Source of the DNA: Bordetella genomosp. 13
GTDB lineage: Bacteria > Pseudomonadota > Gammaproteobacteria > Burkholderiales > Burkholderiaceae_B
Assembly: GCF_007679965.1 (NCBI RefSeq)
Contig: NZ_VEHL01000011.1
Span: 124,001-188,000, forward strand
DNA length: 64,000 nt
Direction: 5' to 3'
The stretch's first letter is position 1; every line of letters begins with the position of its first letter. Shown in pieces: positions 8,681 through 17,878 of the stretch. The translations under genes were made by a program, and so were the position numbers. The notes beneath the pieces were generated by a model, which made no database searches, was not told where the DNA came from, and worked only from the letters and a program-made list of their open reading frames with translations.

Positions 8681-9586
8681 CTAGCCCTCGTGCCGCAGCG
8701 CCGCGACCAACAGCGCCATCGCGCCGGACGGCTGCCGGCGGCTGGGATAGTACAGATGAAAGCCCGACCACAGCGGACACCAGTCCTGCAGCACGCTGGC
8801 CAAGTGGCCCGCCTTCACGTAGGGCTGCGCCATTCCCTGCGGCACGTAGGCCACGCCCAGCCCCTCGACCGCGGCATCCAGGCAGTCGTAGATGGTGTTG
8901 AAAGTCAACTGGCCGTCCACCCGGACATTGACCTGGCGCCCGTCTTTCTCGAACTCCCAGGCCCACAGCCCGCCGTAGGTGGGCAGGCGCAGGTTGATGC
9001 AGTTGTGGTGCATCAGGTCCGCAGGGACCTGCGGCACCGGGTGCGCGGCGAAGTAGCGCTTGGTGGCGACGACGGCGAAGCGCACGTCGGGGCTGATGCG
9101 CACGGCGATCATGTCCTGCGCCACCGACTCGCCCAGCCGCACGCCGGCATCGAAATGATTCGCCGCGATGTCGGTCAGCCCGTTGTCCGCGGACAGTTCG
9201 ACCTTGATCCCCGGATACTTCGGCAGGAAAGTCTTGAGCTTGGGCTTGAGCACCTGGCGGATCGCATGGTCCGACGCCGTGATGCGGATGGTGCCCGTCG
9301 GGCTGTCGCGCAGTTCGGACAGGGCCAGCAGCTCGGCGTCGATGGCCTCGATCCGCGGCGCGACGGTCCGCAGCAGGCGCTCGCCGGCCTCGGTGGGCGA
9401 CACCGCGCGGGAGTTGCGTACCAGCAGCTGCACGCCCAGGCCTTGCTCCAGGCCGCGCACGGCATGGCTGACCGCGGTCTGCGACAGGCCCAGCCGCGCG
9501 CCCGCGCGCGTGAAGCTGCGCTCGCGCGCCACGGCGATGAAGGCCGTCAGGCCCGCGAACGAATCCCGGAGTATGTCTTTCTGCAT
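8681..9586 (-). CDS. LysR family transcriptional regulator
   Basis: LysR-type regulator of 301 residues: HTH at residues about 10-68 (RSFTRAGARLGLSQTAVSHAV) and a C-terminal effector-binding domain with the TASDHAIRQVLKPKL stretch typical of the subgroup that regulates oxidoreductase genes. It is tandem with the LysR at 7739-8632, from which it is separated by only 48 bp. It follows an AraC regulator in the same orientation. Three regulators in a row suggests a regulatory cluster rather than an operon. Target not visible. Confidence 0.9.
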   Translation of the reverse strand: MQKDILRDSFAGLTAFIAVARERSFTRAGARLGLSQTAVSHAVRGLEQGLGVQLLVRNSRAVSPTEAGERLLRTVAPRIEAIDAELLALSELRDSPTGTIRITASDHAIRQVLKPKLKTFLPKYPGIKVELSADNGLTDIAANHFDAGVRLGESVAQDMIAVRISPDVRFAVVATKRYFAAHPVPQVPADLMHHNCINLRLPTYGGLWAWEFEKDGRQVNVRVDGQLTFNTIYDCLDAAVEGLGVAYVPQGMAQPYVKAGHLASVLQDWCPLWSGFHLYYPSRRQPSGAMALLVAALRHEG

Positions 9587-9649
9587 GTCGACGCGCTTCG
9601 CTATGGGTGCCCTCCTGGAACGATATCACCGCGCGCGGGACCGGCCGTT

Positions 9650-10621
9650 TCAGTGCGAGGACACGTACACCGCGTCCTCGAACGCCTGCGGAATCGCGAA
9701 GCTCTCGCGCATCCGCCTGGCTTCGGCCGCCGGCGTGGCGCCGAACAGGCGCTTGAATTCCCGGCTGAACTGCGACGGGCTGGTATAGCCCACCGCGTAG
9801 CCCGCGGCCTCGGCCGTCAGGTCCCGGCGCACCATCAGCAGGCGTCCCTGGTGCAGCCGCGTCGACTTCACGTACTGCATGGGCGAGACCTGCGTGATCG
9901 ACTTGAAGTGGCTGTAGAAGCTGGGCTCGCTCATGCCGGCCTCTTCCGCCAGCAACGCCACGTCCAGCGGCTTGGCATAGTCGGCGTGGATGCGCCGCAA
10001 TGCCTTGCCTATCCTGCCGAAGTGCCCGCGCATGGCCAGCGCCTGCCGCATCGCGCCGCCCTGCTCGCCCGTCAGCACGCGGAAGTACAGCTCGCGCAGC
10101 AGGCCCGGGCCCAGCACGTCGGCCTCCAGTGGATCGTTCAAGGCGTCAAGAAAGCGCAGCACCGATCCCTGCATCGCCGGGTCCATCGGCGTGGACATCA
10201 TGCTTCGCGGCGCCTGCCTGGGGTCCGCTGCGCCCTGCCGGTCGATCTGCTCGGCCAGCTCGGCCGCCATCGTGAAATCCAGGTGCAGGTACAGCGCCAG
10301 CAAGGGATGGTCCGCCGTGGCCTCGGTTTCCATGTCGAACGGCACGGGCACCGACACGGCCAGGTAGTGGTTCTCGTCGTACAGATAGAGCTGTTCGCCG
10401 AAGTAGCCGCGCTTGCGGCCCTGGCACACGATCACGATGCCGGGGTCGTACAGGACCGGCGTGCGCGACAGCGCGCGGTCGGACCGCAGGATGCGCACGC
10501 TGGGCAACGCCGTCAGGTTGTAGCCCTCGTCGGGGGCGAGGGCGTGCAGCAGCGCCACCATGCGCTTCCGGTCATCGGACGACGCTCCCGTCGACTGCTT
10601 GGCCACGGCTTTGGTTTTCAT
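9650..10621 (-). CDS. AraC family transcriptional regulator with AraC_N domain
   Basis: AraC-type activator with an N-terminal AraC_N domain (ALAPDEGYNLT, then RTPVLYDPGIVIVCQGRK) and a C-terminal double HTH ending in GYTSPSQFSREFKRLFG. The ATG at 10621 (MKTK) was chosen although the ribosome site is weak; the frame remains open 16 codons upstream from a TTG. It is divergent from an SDR gene, start codons about 95 bp apart, so the shared promoter region is short and the SDR is its likely target. It is a paralogue of the AraC_N regulator at 1735-2688. Confidence 0.85.
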   Translation of the reverse strand: MKTKAVAKQSTGASSDDRKRMVALLHALAPDEGYNLTALPSVRILRSDRALSRTPVLYDPGIVIVCQGRKRGYFGEQLYLYDENHYLAVSVPVPFDMETEATADHPLLALYLHLDFTMAAELAEQIDRQGAADPRQAPRSMMSTPMDPAMQGSVLRFLDALNDPLEADVLGPGLLRELYFRVLTGEQGGAMRQALAMRGHFGRIGKALRRIHADYAKPLDVALLAEEAGMSEPSFYSHFKSITQVSPMQYVKSTRLHQGRLLMVRRDLTAEAAGYAVGYTSPSQFSREFKRLFGATPAAEARRMRESFAIPQAFEDAVYVSSH

Positions 10622-10715
10622 AGTTTTATGCAAGAAAAACAGGGAATTCCGGGTTAAACAGCGGATCAAGCATAACTATTATGAATCCTCTGATCAACAT
10701 CACGGAGGTATCCAG

Positions 10716-11549
10716 ATGGCATCCCGCAAAACCCTGCTCATCACCGGCGTCAGCAGCGGCTTCGGCCGCGCCCTGGCACGGGAAGCCCTGGCCGCGGGCC
10801 ACACGGTGGTGGGCACCGTGCGCAGCGCGCAAGCCAGGCAGGATTTCGAAGCCCTGTCGGCCGAGGCCGCCATCGGCCGCGTGCTCGACGTGACCGACTT
10901 CGACGCCATCGACGGCGTCGTGCGCGAGATCGAGGCCAGCGTGGGCCCCATCGACGTGCTGGTCAACAACGCCGGCTATGGCCACGAAGGGGTCATGGAA
11001 GAGTCGCCGCTGGCGGACATGCGCCGGCAGTTCGACGTGAACGTGTTCGGCGCGGTCGCCATGATGAAGGCGGTGCTGCCGTTCATGCGCCAGCGCCGCC
11101 GCGGCCACATCCTGAACATCACGTCCATGGGCGGCCACATCACCATGCCCGGCATCACGTACTACTGCGGCAGCAAGTTCGCCCTGGAAGGCATTTCCGA
11201 GGCGCTGGGCAAGGAAGTCGCCTCGTTCGGCATCGCGGTCACCGCCGTGGCGCCCGGCTCGTTCCGCACCGACTGGGCAGGCCGTTCGATGGCCCGCGCG
11301 CCGCGCTCCATCCCGGACTACGACGCGGTCTTCGACCCCATCCGCCAGGCGCGCGAGGAAAAAAACGGCAAGCAGCTGGGCGATCCCGCGAAGGCGGCGC
11401 GCGCCATGCTGGCGGCCATCGATTCGGACCAGCCGCCCGCGCACCTGCTGCTGGGCAGCGATGCGCTGGGACTGGTGCGCGGCAAGCTGTCGGATCTCGC
11501 GAAGGAGATCGAGGCCTGGGAAAGCGTCACGGTGTCGACGGACGGCTGA
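10716..11549 (+). CDS. SDR family oxidoreductase
   Basis: Classical SDR of 277 residues (oxidoreductase/SDR-NAD(P)-dependent). It shows TGVSSGFG at about residues 9-16, NNAGYGHEG, and the catalytic YYCGSK motif. The ATG at 10716 has a perfect GGAGG 7 nt upstream, which overrules the longer open frame. It is divergent from the AraC_N regulator at 9650-10621, which probably controls it. A GGCGCC-rich hairpin follows the stop. The family converts ketones/aldehydes and alcohols; the substrate is not predictable. Confidence 0.9.
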   Translation: MASRKTLLITGVSSGFGRALAREALAAGHTVVGTVRSAQARQDFEALSAEAAIGRVLDVTDFDAIDGVVREIEASVGPIDVLVNNAGYGHEGVMEESPLADMRRQFDVNVFGAVAMMKAVLPFMRQRRRGHILNITSMGGHITMPGITYYCGSKFALEGISEALGKEVASFGIAVTAVAPGSFRTDWAGRSMARAPRSIPDYDAVFDPIRQAREEKNGKQLGDPAKAARAMLAAIDSDQPPAHLLLGSDALGLVRGKLSDLAKEIEAWESVTVSTDG

Positions 11550-11554
11550 GGACG

Positions 11555-11574
11555 AGGCGCCACGCGCGGCGCCT
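11555..11574. terminator. Hairpin between convergent genes
   Basis: Inverted repeat AGGCGCC - six-base loop - GGCGCCT lies 5 bp after the SDR stop and between convergent SDR and P450 genes. There is no T-run, so it may only protect 3' ends or act with Rho. Confidence 0.35.
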
Positions 11575-11671
11575 CCATCCGACCGAGCAAGGCCGCCGAG
11601 GCTCGCTCGCGCAGCGGCGCACCACCGGCGTCAAAGGCCCGAGCCACCAGGGCCACGGGCCGGCCCCGGCC

Positions 11672-14017
11672 CTACAGCTCCAGCACGATCTTCCCGCCCC
11701 TGGCCCGCGAGCAGCAGCTCATCATCTTGCCGTTGGCCTCGCGCTCGGCGCGCGTCAGCACCACGTCGCGATGGTCGATGTCGCCCGCCAGCACGCGCAC
11801 CTCGCACGAGCCGCACAGGCCCTCTTCACAGTCGCTCTGCACGTCGATGTTGGCGGCGCGCAGCGCGTGCAGCAGGGTCTGGTCGGCGGGCACGTGCACC
11901 GTCAGGCCCGAGTCCTTCAGCTCGACCTCGAAGCCGTGCTCCTTGGACGGATCCAGCTTGCCCAGCGTGGAATGGAAGTGCTCCACGCGCAGCGTGTCTT
12001 CGGGCCAGTGCGCACAGGCCCGCGCCAGGCCGTCCAGCATGCGTTCCGGTCCGCAGGCATAGACCTGCGTGCCCGCGCGCGGCTCGGCCAGCAAGGCGGC
12101 GAAGTCGTTGCGCTGCCCTTCGTCGCCCACGTGCAGGCGCAGCCTGTCGCCGTGCAGCGCCGCCAGTTCGGGCAGCAAGGCCATGCAGGCGCGCGAGCGG
12201 CCGCTGTAGTGCAGCTCGTAGTCGATGCCCAGTTCGCGCGCGCGCCGCGCCATGGCGCTGATGGGCGTGATGCCGATGCCGCCGGCGATGAAGATCGCGC
12301 GGCGGGCGTCCTCGTCCAGCCGGAAGTGCGTGCGCGGGCCGCGCACGCGCAGCCGCGTGCCCACGCGTGCGTTCGCATGCATCCACGCCGAGCCGCCGCG
12401 GCCTTCCGCCTCGCGCAGCACCGCGATCTGCAGGCGGCCCGCATCGGCGGGATCGCCGCACAGCGAATACTGCCGCGACAGGCCGGTGTCGCCGCATTCC
12501 ACGTCGATGTGCGCGCCCGGGGCCCAGCGCGGCAGGGCCTTGCCGTCCGGCGACGCCAGCGTCAGCAGCACCACGTCGCGCGCGGCGTCATCCACGCGCT
12601 CGACCACCAGCGTGCGCGTGATGGCGCCGGCCGTGGGCTCGCCGATGCGCACCGGCTGGCGCAGGGCCAGCAGCTCGGGCCGCCGGCGCTCCGGGTTCAG
12701 GCTGGGGTCCCATTCCACCCACAGGTGTTCGGGGCCGCGGAATGAAGTATTCGGCACATACGTGAATGACTGCTCGGCCAGCTTCATGTGCGGCAGGCGG
12801 CGCGTCAGCTCTTCCAGGAAGATCTGCATCTCCATGCGGGCCAGGTTCTTGCCCATGCACTGGTGCGAGCCGTAGCCGAAGGTCAGCTGGTCGCTGGAGT
12901 TCTCGCGGCGGATGTCGAACAGGTCCGCGTCCGCGAAATGCCGTTCGTCGTGGTTGGCCGAGGAACTGACGATCAGCAGCTTCGACCCCGCCGGGATCGA
13001 TATTCCGGCGATCTCGGTATCGCGCGTGGCCAGGCGCCGCCAGGCCGCCACCGAGCCGTTGTGGCGCAGGCATTCCTCCACCGCGTTGGGGATCAGCGAG
13101 GGATCCTCGCAGATGTCGCGCCACGCGTCGGGATGCTGCAGCAGCAGCTTGATCGCATTGGCCGAGGCGTTGGCGGTGGTCTCGTGCGCCGCCACGATGC
13201 CGGCCATCATCATCGAATGCAGGTACGAATCCGTGACCACCTCGGGATGTTCGCGCTGCTTGCGGATGCCGTATTGCATCCAGCCCGGCTGGTCCGGATC
13301 CTGCCGCATCTTGTCCAGGATCTTGCCGGCCAGCAGCCAGAAGTTGCCCACGGCATGCGCCACGGCCACCTGCTCTTCGGGCTTGGGACGTCCCCATGTA
13401 TTGACCGTGTGCGCGATGGAATACTGGCGCAGCAGGTCCATGTCCTCTTCGGGCACGCCCAGGAAATGCAGTGCCACCGTCAGGGGCACTTCCCACAGCA
13501 TCTGGTCGACCAGGTCGGCGCGGCCGTCATCGACGAACTTGTCGACGTACTGGCGCGTCAGCCTGCGCACCATGGGCTCGTGGTGCTTCAGCGCCTCGGG
13601 CGTGAAGGGCTCCATCAGCACGCGGCGGCGCGGCATGTGCGCCGGCTCGTCTTCATTGACCAGCGTGCGGTTCATCGCATAGCCATATTCGGCCAGCACC
13701 GCGTTGGCCTCGGGGCCCGTGGGGGTGATCTTCTCCAGCGCGATGGACGGGCTGAAGGTGATGTTGTCGCGGAAGATCGCCTTGATGTCGTCGTAGCGCG
13801 TCACCACCCAATAGCCCAGCTTGGGGCTGTAGAACACGGGTTCCTGCTCGCGCGCCCAGCGCACGTATTCTGGAGGATCCTGCTGATAGCCGTCGCCGAA
13901 GGGATCGAATTCGGCCGCGCGCGCGCTGACGTGCACCGGACAGCCGCCCGAGGGGGCGGCGGGCGCGGCGGCGTGGTGGATGGGGCAACGCGGGGCGGAA
14001 GTAGCGGTATCAGACAT
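11672..14017 (-). CDS. Self-sufficient cytochrome P450 fused to FMN reductase and ferredoxin (CYP116B-like)
   Basis: A 781-residue single-chain monooxygenase. Residues about 30-450 are a P450 domain: I-helix AGIVAAHETT (272-281) and heme loop FGYGSHQCMG with proximal Cys387. It is followed by a phthalate-dioxygenase-reductase-type FMN/NAD(P)H module (about 460-680) and a C-terminal plant-type 2Fe-2S ferredoxin (C730, C735, C738 and a Cys at 768/769). This order is that of P450RhF/CYP116B enzymes, which need only NAD(P)H and O2 to hydroxylate aromatic or hydrocarbon substrates. The start has a strong GGAGGA. The extreme N-terminus carries two Cys-Pro-(I/V)-His segments (C11 and C26). A Bug receptor follows upstream in the same direction and might supply substrate. 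Confidence 0.93.
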   Translation of the reverse strand: MSDTATSAPRCPIHHAAAPAAPSGGCPVHVSARAAEFDPFGDGYQQDPPEYVRWAREQEPVFYSPKLGYWVVTRYDDIKAIFRDNITFSPSIALEKITPTGPEANAVLAEYGYAMNRTLVNEDEPAHMPRRRVLMEPFTPEALKHHEPMVRRLTRQYVDKFVDDGRADLVDQMLWEVPLTVALHFLGVPEEDMDLLRQYSIAHTVNTWGRPKPEEQVAVAHAVGNFWLLAGKILDKMRQDPDQPGWMQYGIRKQREHPEVVTDSYLHSMMMAGIVAAHETTANASANAIKLLLQHPDAWRDICEDPSLIPNAVEECLRHNGSVAAWRRLATRDTEIAGISIPAGSKLLIVSSSANHDERHFADADLFDIRRENSSDQLTFGYGSHQCMGKNLARMEMQIFLEELTRRLPHMKLAEQSFTYVPNTSFRGPEHLWVEWDPSLNPERRRPELLALRQPVRIGEPTAGAITRTLVVERVDDAARDVVLLTLASPDGKALPRWAPGAHIDVECGDTGLSRQYSLCGDPADAGRLQIAVLREAEGRGGSAWMHANARVGTRLRVRGPRTHFRLDEDARRAIFIAGGIGITPISAMARRARELGIDYELHYSGRSRACMALLPELAALHGDRLRLHVGDEGQRNDFAALLAEPRAGTQVYACGPERMLDGLARACAHWPEDTLRVEHFHSTLGKLDPSKEHGFEVELKDSGLTVHVPADQTLLHALRAANIDVQSDCEEGLCGSCEVRVLAGDIDHRDVVLTRAEREANGKMMSCCSRARGGKIVLEL

Positions 14018-14092
14018 GGCGTCCTCCGGGGTGAATCGAAAACGGGGCGCGGGCCGGCGCCGAAACGCCGCCCGCGCCGGATGGCGAAACGC

Positions 14093-15067
14093 TCAGTCGA
14101 GCTTGATGTTCAGGTCGGTGATCAGCTTGTGCCAGCGGGTGCGTTCGGCCTGCAGCAGGTCGCGGTACTCGGCCGGGGTATTGCCCACGGGTTCGATGCC
14201 GAAGTCGACCAGCTTCTGGCGGATGGCGGGGTCCTTGATGGTGGCCACCAGCTGGCGGTTCAGCGTGTCGATGACGGGCTGCGGCGTGGCGGCCGGCACC
14301 ACGATACCGACCAGCGCGGCGGCCTCGACGCCCTTGTAGCCCAGCTCGGCGAACGTGGGCACGTCGGGCAGTTGCGGCAGGCGCGTGGGGTTGGCCACCG
14401 CCAGCGCGCGCACCTTGCCGCCCTGGATGAAGCCCGCGCCCGCGGCCAGGTCGACCATCATGGCGGGCACCTGCCCCCCGGCCACGTCGGCCAGGGCCGG
14501 GGCGGCGCCGCGGTACGGCACGTGCACCAGGTTCACGCCCGTGTTGACCTTGAGCAATTCCATGGCCAGGTGGTGCGGGCTGCCGGCGCCGGCCGAGGCG
14601 TAGTCCAGGCCCTTGCCGCTGGACTTGGCGGCGTCCAGGAAGCCCTTCACGTCGTTGGCCTTCAGCGCGGGGCCGGCGACCAGGATCATGGGGAAGCGGC
14701 CCATCAGCGTGACGGGTGCCAGGTCCTTGACCGGGTCGTACGACAGCTTCTGGTACAGCACCGGGTTGAAGACCAGGGTGCCGTTGTCGGCCGACAGCAT
14801 GGTGTAGCCGTCCGGCGCGGAACGGGCCGTCTCGGCGGCGCCGATGGCGGTGTTGCCGCCCGGCTTGTTGTCGATGATGACCGTCTGGCCCAGGCGGGTC
14901 GTCAGGCCCTGGCCGACGGTGCGGGCCAGGAAGTCGGAGCCGCCGCCAGCCGCGTAGGGCACGACCCAGCGCACGGGCTTGGACGGATAGGCGTCGGCGG
15001 AATGGGCGGCGGGGGCGACCGCCAGCAGACAAGCGGCAATGAGATGAGAGATGCGGACCAGGCGCAT
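14093..15067 (-). CDS. Bug/TctC family tripartite tricarboxylate transporter substrate-binding protein
   Basis: Periplasmic receptor of 324 residues with a Sec signal peptide (residues 1-24, ending AAHSADA). The mature start YPSKPVRWVVPYAAGGGSD is the fingerprint of the Bug/TctC family; such proteins bind organic acids. No TctA/TctB membrane genes are nearby, so it is one of many orphan receptors typical of Bordetella relatives. A GGAG lies before the ATG. It precedes the P450 gene by about 75 bp in the same orientation and is divergent from an IclR regulator, suggesting all three belong to one aromatic or acid utilisation unit. Confidence 0.9.
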   Translation of the reverse strand: MRLVRISHLIAACLLAVAPAAHSADAYPSKPVRWVVPYAAGGGSDFLARTVGQGLTTRLGQTVIIDNKPGGNTAIGAAETARSAPDGYTMLSADNGTLVFNPVLYQKLSYDPVKDLAPVTLMGRFPMILVAGPALKANDVKGFLDAAKSSGKGLDYASAGAGSPHHLAMELLKVNTGVNLVHVPYRGAAPALADVAGGQVPAMMVDLAAGAGFIQGGKVRALAVANPTRLPQLPDVPTFAELGYKGVEAAALVGIVVPAATPQPVIDTLNRQLVATIKDPAIRQKLVDFGIEPVGNTPAEYRDLLQAERTRWHKLITDLNIKLD

Positions 15068-15110
15068 GGATTGTCTCCGTGGGTGTTATGGCTGTTCGAT
15101 GTGGACTGCA

Positions 15111-15145
15111 GCGTATTTTGCGTAAATCATATACGCATTGCGTAA
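15111..15145. promoter_or_regulatory. Putative IclR operator between divergent Bug receptor and IclR genes
   Basis: Inverted repeat GCGTA-AATCATA-TACGC (15120-15136). TTGCGTAA occurs twice exactly 20 bp apart (15118 and 15138), and a further GCGTA starts at 15111. The position in the divergent intergenic region, next to the regulator, makes it a likely IclR binding site; this is inferred from sequence symmetry only. Confidence 0.5.
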
Positions 15146-15194
15146 TTCGTCAATCCGGGTTTAACCTGCGGCTTTCCTTGTCGACCGCTGATCC

Positions 15195-16016
15195 ATGACG
15201 ACTGCCTCCTCCGTTGCCCGACCTCGCGAACGCCGCCAGCGCGTGCAGGCCGCCGAGACGGGCATGGCCGTGCTGAAGGCGCTGGCCGAGCTGGGCGGGC
15301 GCGCCACGCTGACGCTGCTGGCCGGCGCGGTCGAGGAAAGCCCGGCCAAGGTGCACCGCTACCTGGTCAGCCTGATGGAGGCCGGCCTGATCAACCAGGA
15401 CACGGCCACCCAGCAGTACTACCTGGGCCTGGAAAGCCTGCTGCTGGGCCTGGCCGCCATGCGCCAGGCCGATCCCATCCGCATGGCAGAGGCCTCGCTG
15501 GTGCGGCTGCGCGAGGAGCTTGAAGTGACCTGCTTCGTGGCGGTCATGGGCAACAAGGGCCCCACCATCGTGCGTTTCGAGGAACCAGGCCTGCCCGTGA
15601 CGGTGAACGTGCGCGTGGGGTCGGTGATGCCGCTGCTGTGGTCGGCCACCGGCCGGGCGCTGCTGGCCACGCTGGACGAAAGCGCGGTGCGCAAGCTGGC
15701 GCTGGCCGAACTGGACGGCGCGCCGCCGGAGCGCCGCGCGCTGCTGGACGCCGACGACCCCATCGGCTGCCTGCAACGGTCCGTGCTGGCGGCGGGCTGC
15801 GCCTGCGTGCGCGACACCAACCTGCCCGGCATCAGCGCCGTGGCGGCGCCGCTGTACGACTACACCGGCCGGCCGCGGGCCGTGCTGACCGCGCTGGGCG
15901 CCACGGGCGGCTTCGATGCCTCGGTGGACGGCCCGATCGCGCAGGCGGTGCGCCGCGAAGCCCAGGCCATCAGCCGCCTGCTGGGCCATACGGCCGAAAC
16001 TGACGCGAACGCCTGA
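15195..16016 (+). CDS. IclR family transcriptional regulator
   Basis: Regulator of 273 residues. The N-terminal winged HTH (about residues 17-80, TGMAVLKALAELGGRATLTLLAG) is followed by a GAF-like IclR effector domain with GSVMPLLWSATGRALLA. Family members control aromatic and organic acid catabolism. It is divergent from the Bug receptor and the P450, with a palindromic operator-like site between them. Start ATG supported by length and by the position of the HTH. Confidence 0.9.
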   Translation: MTTASSVARPRERRQRVQAAETGMAVLKALAELGGRATLTLLAGAVEESPAKVHRYLVSLMEAGLINQDTATQQYYLGLESLLLGLAAMRQADPIRMAEASLVRLREELEVTCFVAVMGNKGPTIVRFEEPGLPVTVNVRVGSVMPLLWSATGRALLATLDESAVRKLALAELDGAPPERRALLDADDPIGCLQRSVLAAGCACVRDTNLPGISAVAAPLYDYTGRPRAVLTALGATGGFDASVDGPIAQAVRREAQAISRLLGHTAETDANA

Positions 16017-16102
16017 ACGACGCCGTTCTTTGATAGGCTTCGGCTTGGACCTGGCCGCCGGCTTGAGGCGGCCCCTCCCCCAAGCCGCCTTTCAGGAACG
16101 CC

Positions 16103-16852
16103 ATGCAGGACGCCCCCGCCGCGCTCGACCTGTCCGGTCTGGCCCCCAGCCTGTACGCCCAGGGCACCGAAGAGGCCATCCTTGCGCGCCTGATGGAGCG
16201 CATCGCCCCCACGACGCGGCATTGTGTGGACATCGGTGCCAGCGACGGCCTGCGCAACAGCAACACGGCGCTGCTGTTGCGCGAACGGGGATGGCAAGGC
16301 CTGCTGGTGGAGGCCAGCGCCTATCGCTACGACAAGCTGCGCACCAACTACGGCGCGGCGCGCAACGTGCAATTGCGGCAGCAGCAGGTGCAGCCCGACA
16401 ACGTCGATGCCCTGCTGCGCGAGGCTGGCGTGCCCCGGGACTTCGACCTGCTGTCGCTGGACATCGACGGCAACGATTATTGGGTATGGCAGGGCCTGAC
16501 GGCCTTCCAGCCGCGCATCGTGGTCATCGAATACAACCCCTACTACCAGCCGCCCGAACGCTGGGTGATGCGCTTCAACCCCGACCACGCCTGGGACGGA
16601 TCGACTTACTACGGCGCCAGCCTGGAGTCGCTGTACCACCTGAGCCGCAGCAAGGGCTACGAACTGGTGTGCTGCGACGACATGGGCAACAACGCGTTCT
16701 TCGTGCGACGCGACCTGTATCCGCTGCTGGGCATCGCGGACAACAGCCCGTCGGCGCTGTTCCGCCCGGCCATGTACAAGCTGCGCTATGTGGGCCACAA
16801 CACCTTCGTCAGCGGGCATCCGTATCGCTACGGGCCGGCGGAACAGATCTGA
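16103..16852 (+). CDS. FkbM-like SAM-dependent methyltransferase
   Basis: A 249-residue protein with a methyltransferase-like Rossmann motif CVDIGASDG (about residues 41-49) and a later FDLLSLDIDGNDYWVW. The latter is the second conserved block of FkbM-type (Methyltransf_21) proteins, which O-methylate sugars or natural products. It is the first gene of a tight row: the next gene starts 5 bp after its stop, followed by a radical SAM enzyme, an asparagine-synthase-like enzyme and a glycosyltransferase. The family call is good; the substrate is unknown. It is probably a tailoring step on a glycoconjugate or small molecule made by the cluster. Confidence 0.75.
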   Translation: MQDAPAALDLSGLAPSLYAQGTEEAILARLMERIAPTTRHCVDIGASDGLRNSNTALLLRERGWQGLLVEASAYRYDKLRTNYGAARNVQLRQQQVQPDNVDALLREAGVPRDFDLLSLDIDGNDYWVWQGLTAFQPRIVVIEYNPYYQPPERWVMRFNPDHAWDGSTYYGASLESLYHLSRSKGYELVCCDDMGNNAFFVRRDLYPLLGIADNSPSALFRPAMYKLRYVGHNTFVSGHPYRYGPAEQI

Positions 16853-16856
16853 AGGC

Positions 16857-17870
16857 ATGGACGACCGGCCCCCTCCGCCCGAGGCACTGGCCCGACTGTG
16901 CGGGTCTTATGCCCTGACGCAGGCCGGGCCCGCGCGGCGGATCAGCGAGCGCGTCTGGCGCCTGCCGACCGCCACGGGCGACGTGGCCGTGAAGCTGTAC
17001 CGGACCGGCCAGCGCGACCGGGCGTTCAAGGAGGCCGCGCTGCTCGCGCACCTGCGGGCGCATCCCGATGCGCGCTTCCGTGTGCAGGACCTCATGGTCA
17101 CGGCATCGGGCGATGCGGTGTGGATATCGGAAGACGACGATGCCAGCGCCATGCTGACCCGCTGGGAAACGGGCCGGTTCAGGACCTACGACACCTATGC
17201 CTCCGAAGAATGGGCCGCGCTGGGCGCCAGCCTGGCTGCCCTGCATGTCGGACTGGATGCGCTGCGAGGCCTGCCCGTGGCGCTGGACACGCTGTCGGCG
17301 CGCCTGCGGGCGCTGGATGCCGACGCGCTGCGTCGCGAACTGGCAGACGCGCCCGCCCGGGCGCCCACGCATGCCGGCTCGGCGCGCCTGCGGCAATACG
17401 TGGACACCTGCCTGCGCCTGATCGACGCGCACCATCCCGGCAGCCTGTCCGCCTTTCCCGGGGGTGACCCGCAGCGGCCCATCCACAATGACTACAATCA
17501 ATTCAACTATCTGTTCGGCGGCACGCTGCCCCCGCTGGTGCTGGATTGGGAAGCGTCGATCGGCGCGCCCCGCGAATACGAACTCGTGCGCTGCATGAAC
17601 CACCTGCCGCTGGAAGCTCCCGAACTTGCGCAAGCCTTCGTGCACGCCTATCTGCACGTGCGCCCCTTGCGCGCCGAGCGCATGGCCTGGGCCGTGGACG
17701 CCGCCTGCCTGCAGCACGCCCTGAAGCACTGGCTGCTGCAAGGCTGGCTGGCCGACCCGCCCAGCTTCGAGACCTCCCTGCAAGGTGCGCTGCGCATGGT
17801 GTCGATGATGGACGGCGCGCGCGGCCGGCTGATCGATTTCTACCAGCAGTGCCTGCACGCACAACGTTGA
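16857..17870 (+). CDS. Phosphotransferase (APH/choline-kinase fold)
   Basis: A 337-residue kinase-fold protein of the aminoglycoside phosphotransferase (APH) family. The catalytic loop reads HNDYNQFNYL (Asp and Asn in place), followed by the metal-binding LDWEASIG. The N-terminal lobe has VAVKLYRTGQ with the ATP-binding Lys. It starts 5 bp after the methyltransferase stop and ends 9 bp before the radical SAM start, so translation is likely coupled. APH-fold enzymes act on antibiotics, sugars, choline or amino alcohols; its setting in a tailoring cluster argues for a biosynthetic kinase or self-protection, not classic resistance. Confidence 0.8.
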   Translation: MDDRPPPPEALARLCGSYALTQAGPARRISERVWRLPTATGDVAVKLYRTGQRDRAFKEAALLAHLRAHPDARFRVQDLMVTASGDAVWISEDDDASAMLTRWETGRFRTYDTYASEEWAALGASLAALHVGLDALRGLPVALDTLSARLRALDADALRRELADAPARAPTHAGSARLRQYVDTCLRLIDAHHPGSLSAFPGGDPQRPIHNDYNQFNYLFGGTLPPLVLDWEASIGAPREYELVRCMNHLPLEAPELAQAFVHAYLHVRPLRAERMAWAVDAACLQHALKHWLLQGWLADPPSFETSLQGALRMVSMMDGARGRLIDFYQQCLHAQR

Positions 17871-17878
17871 GCCGCGAC

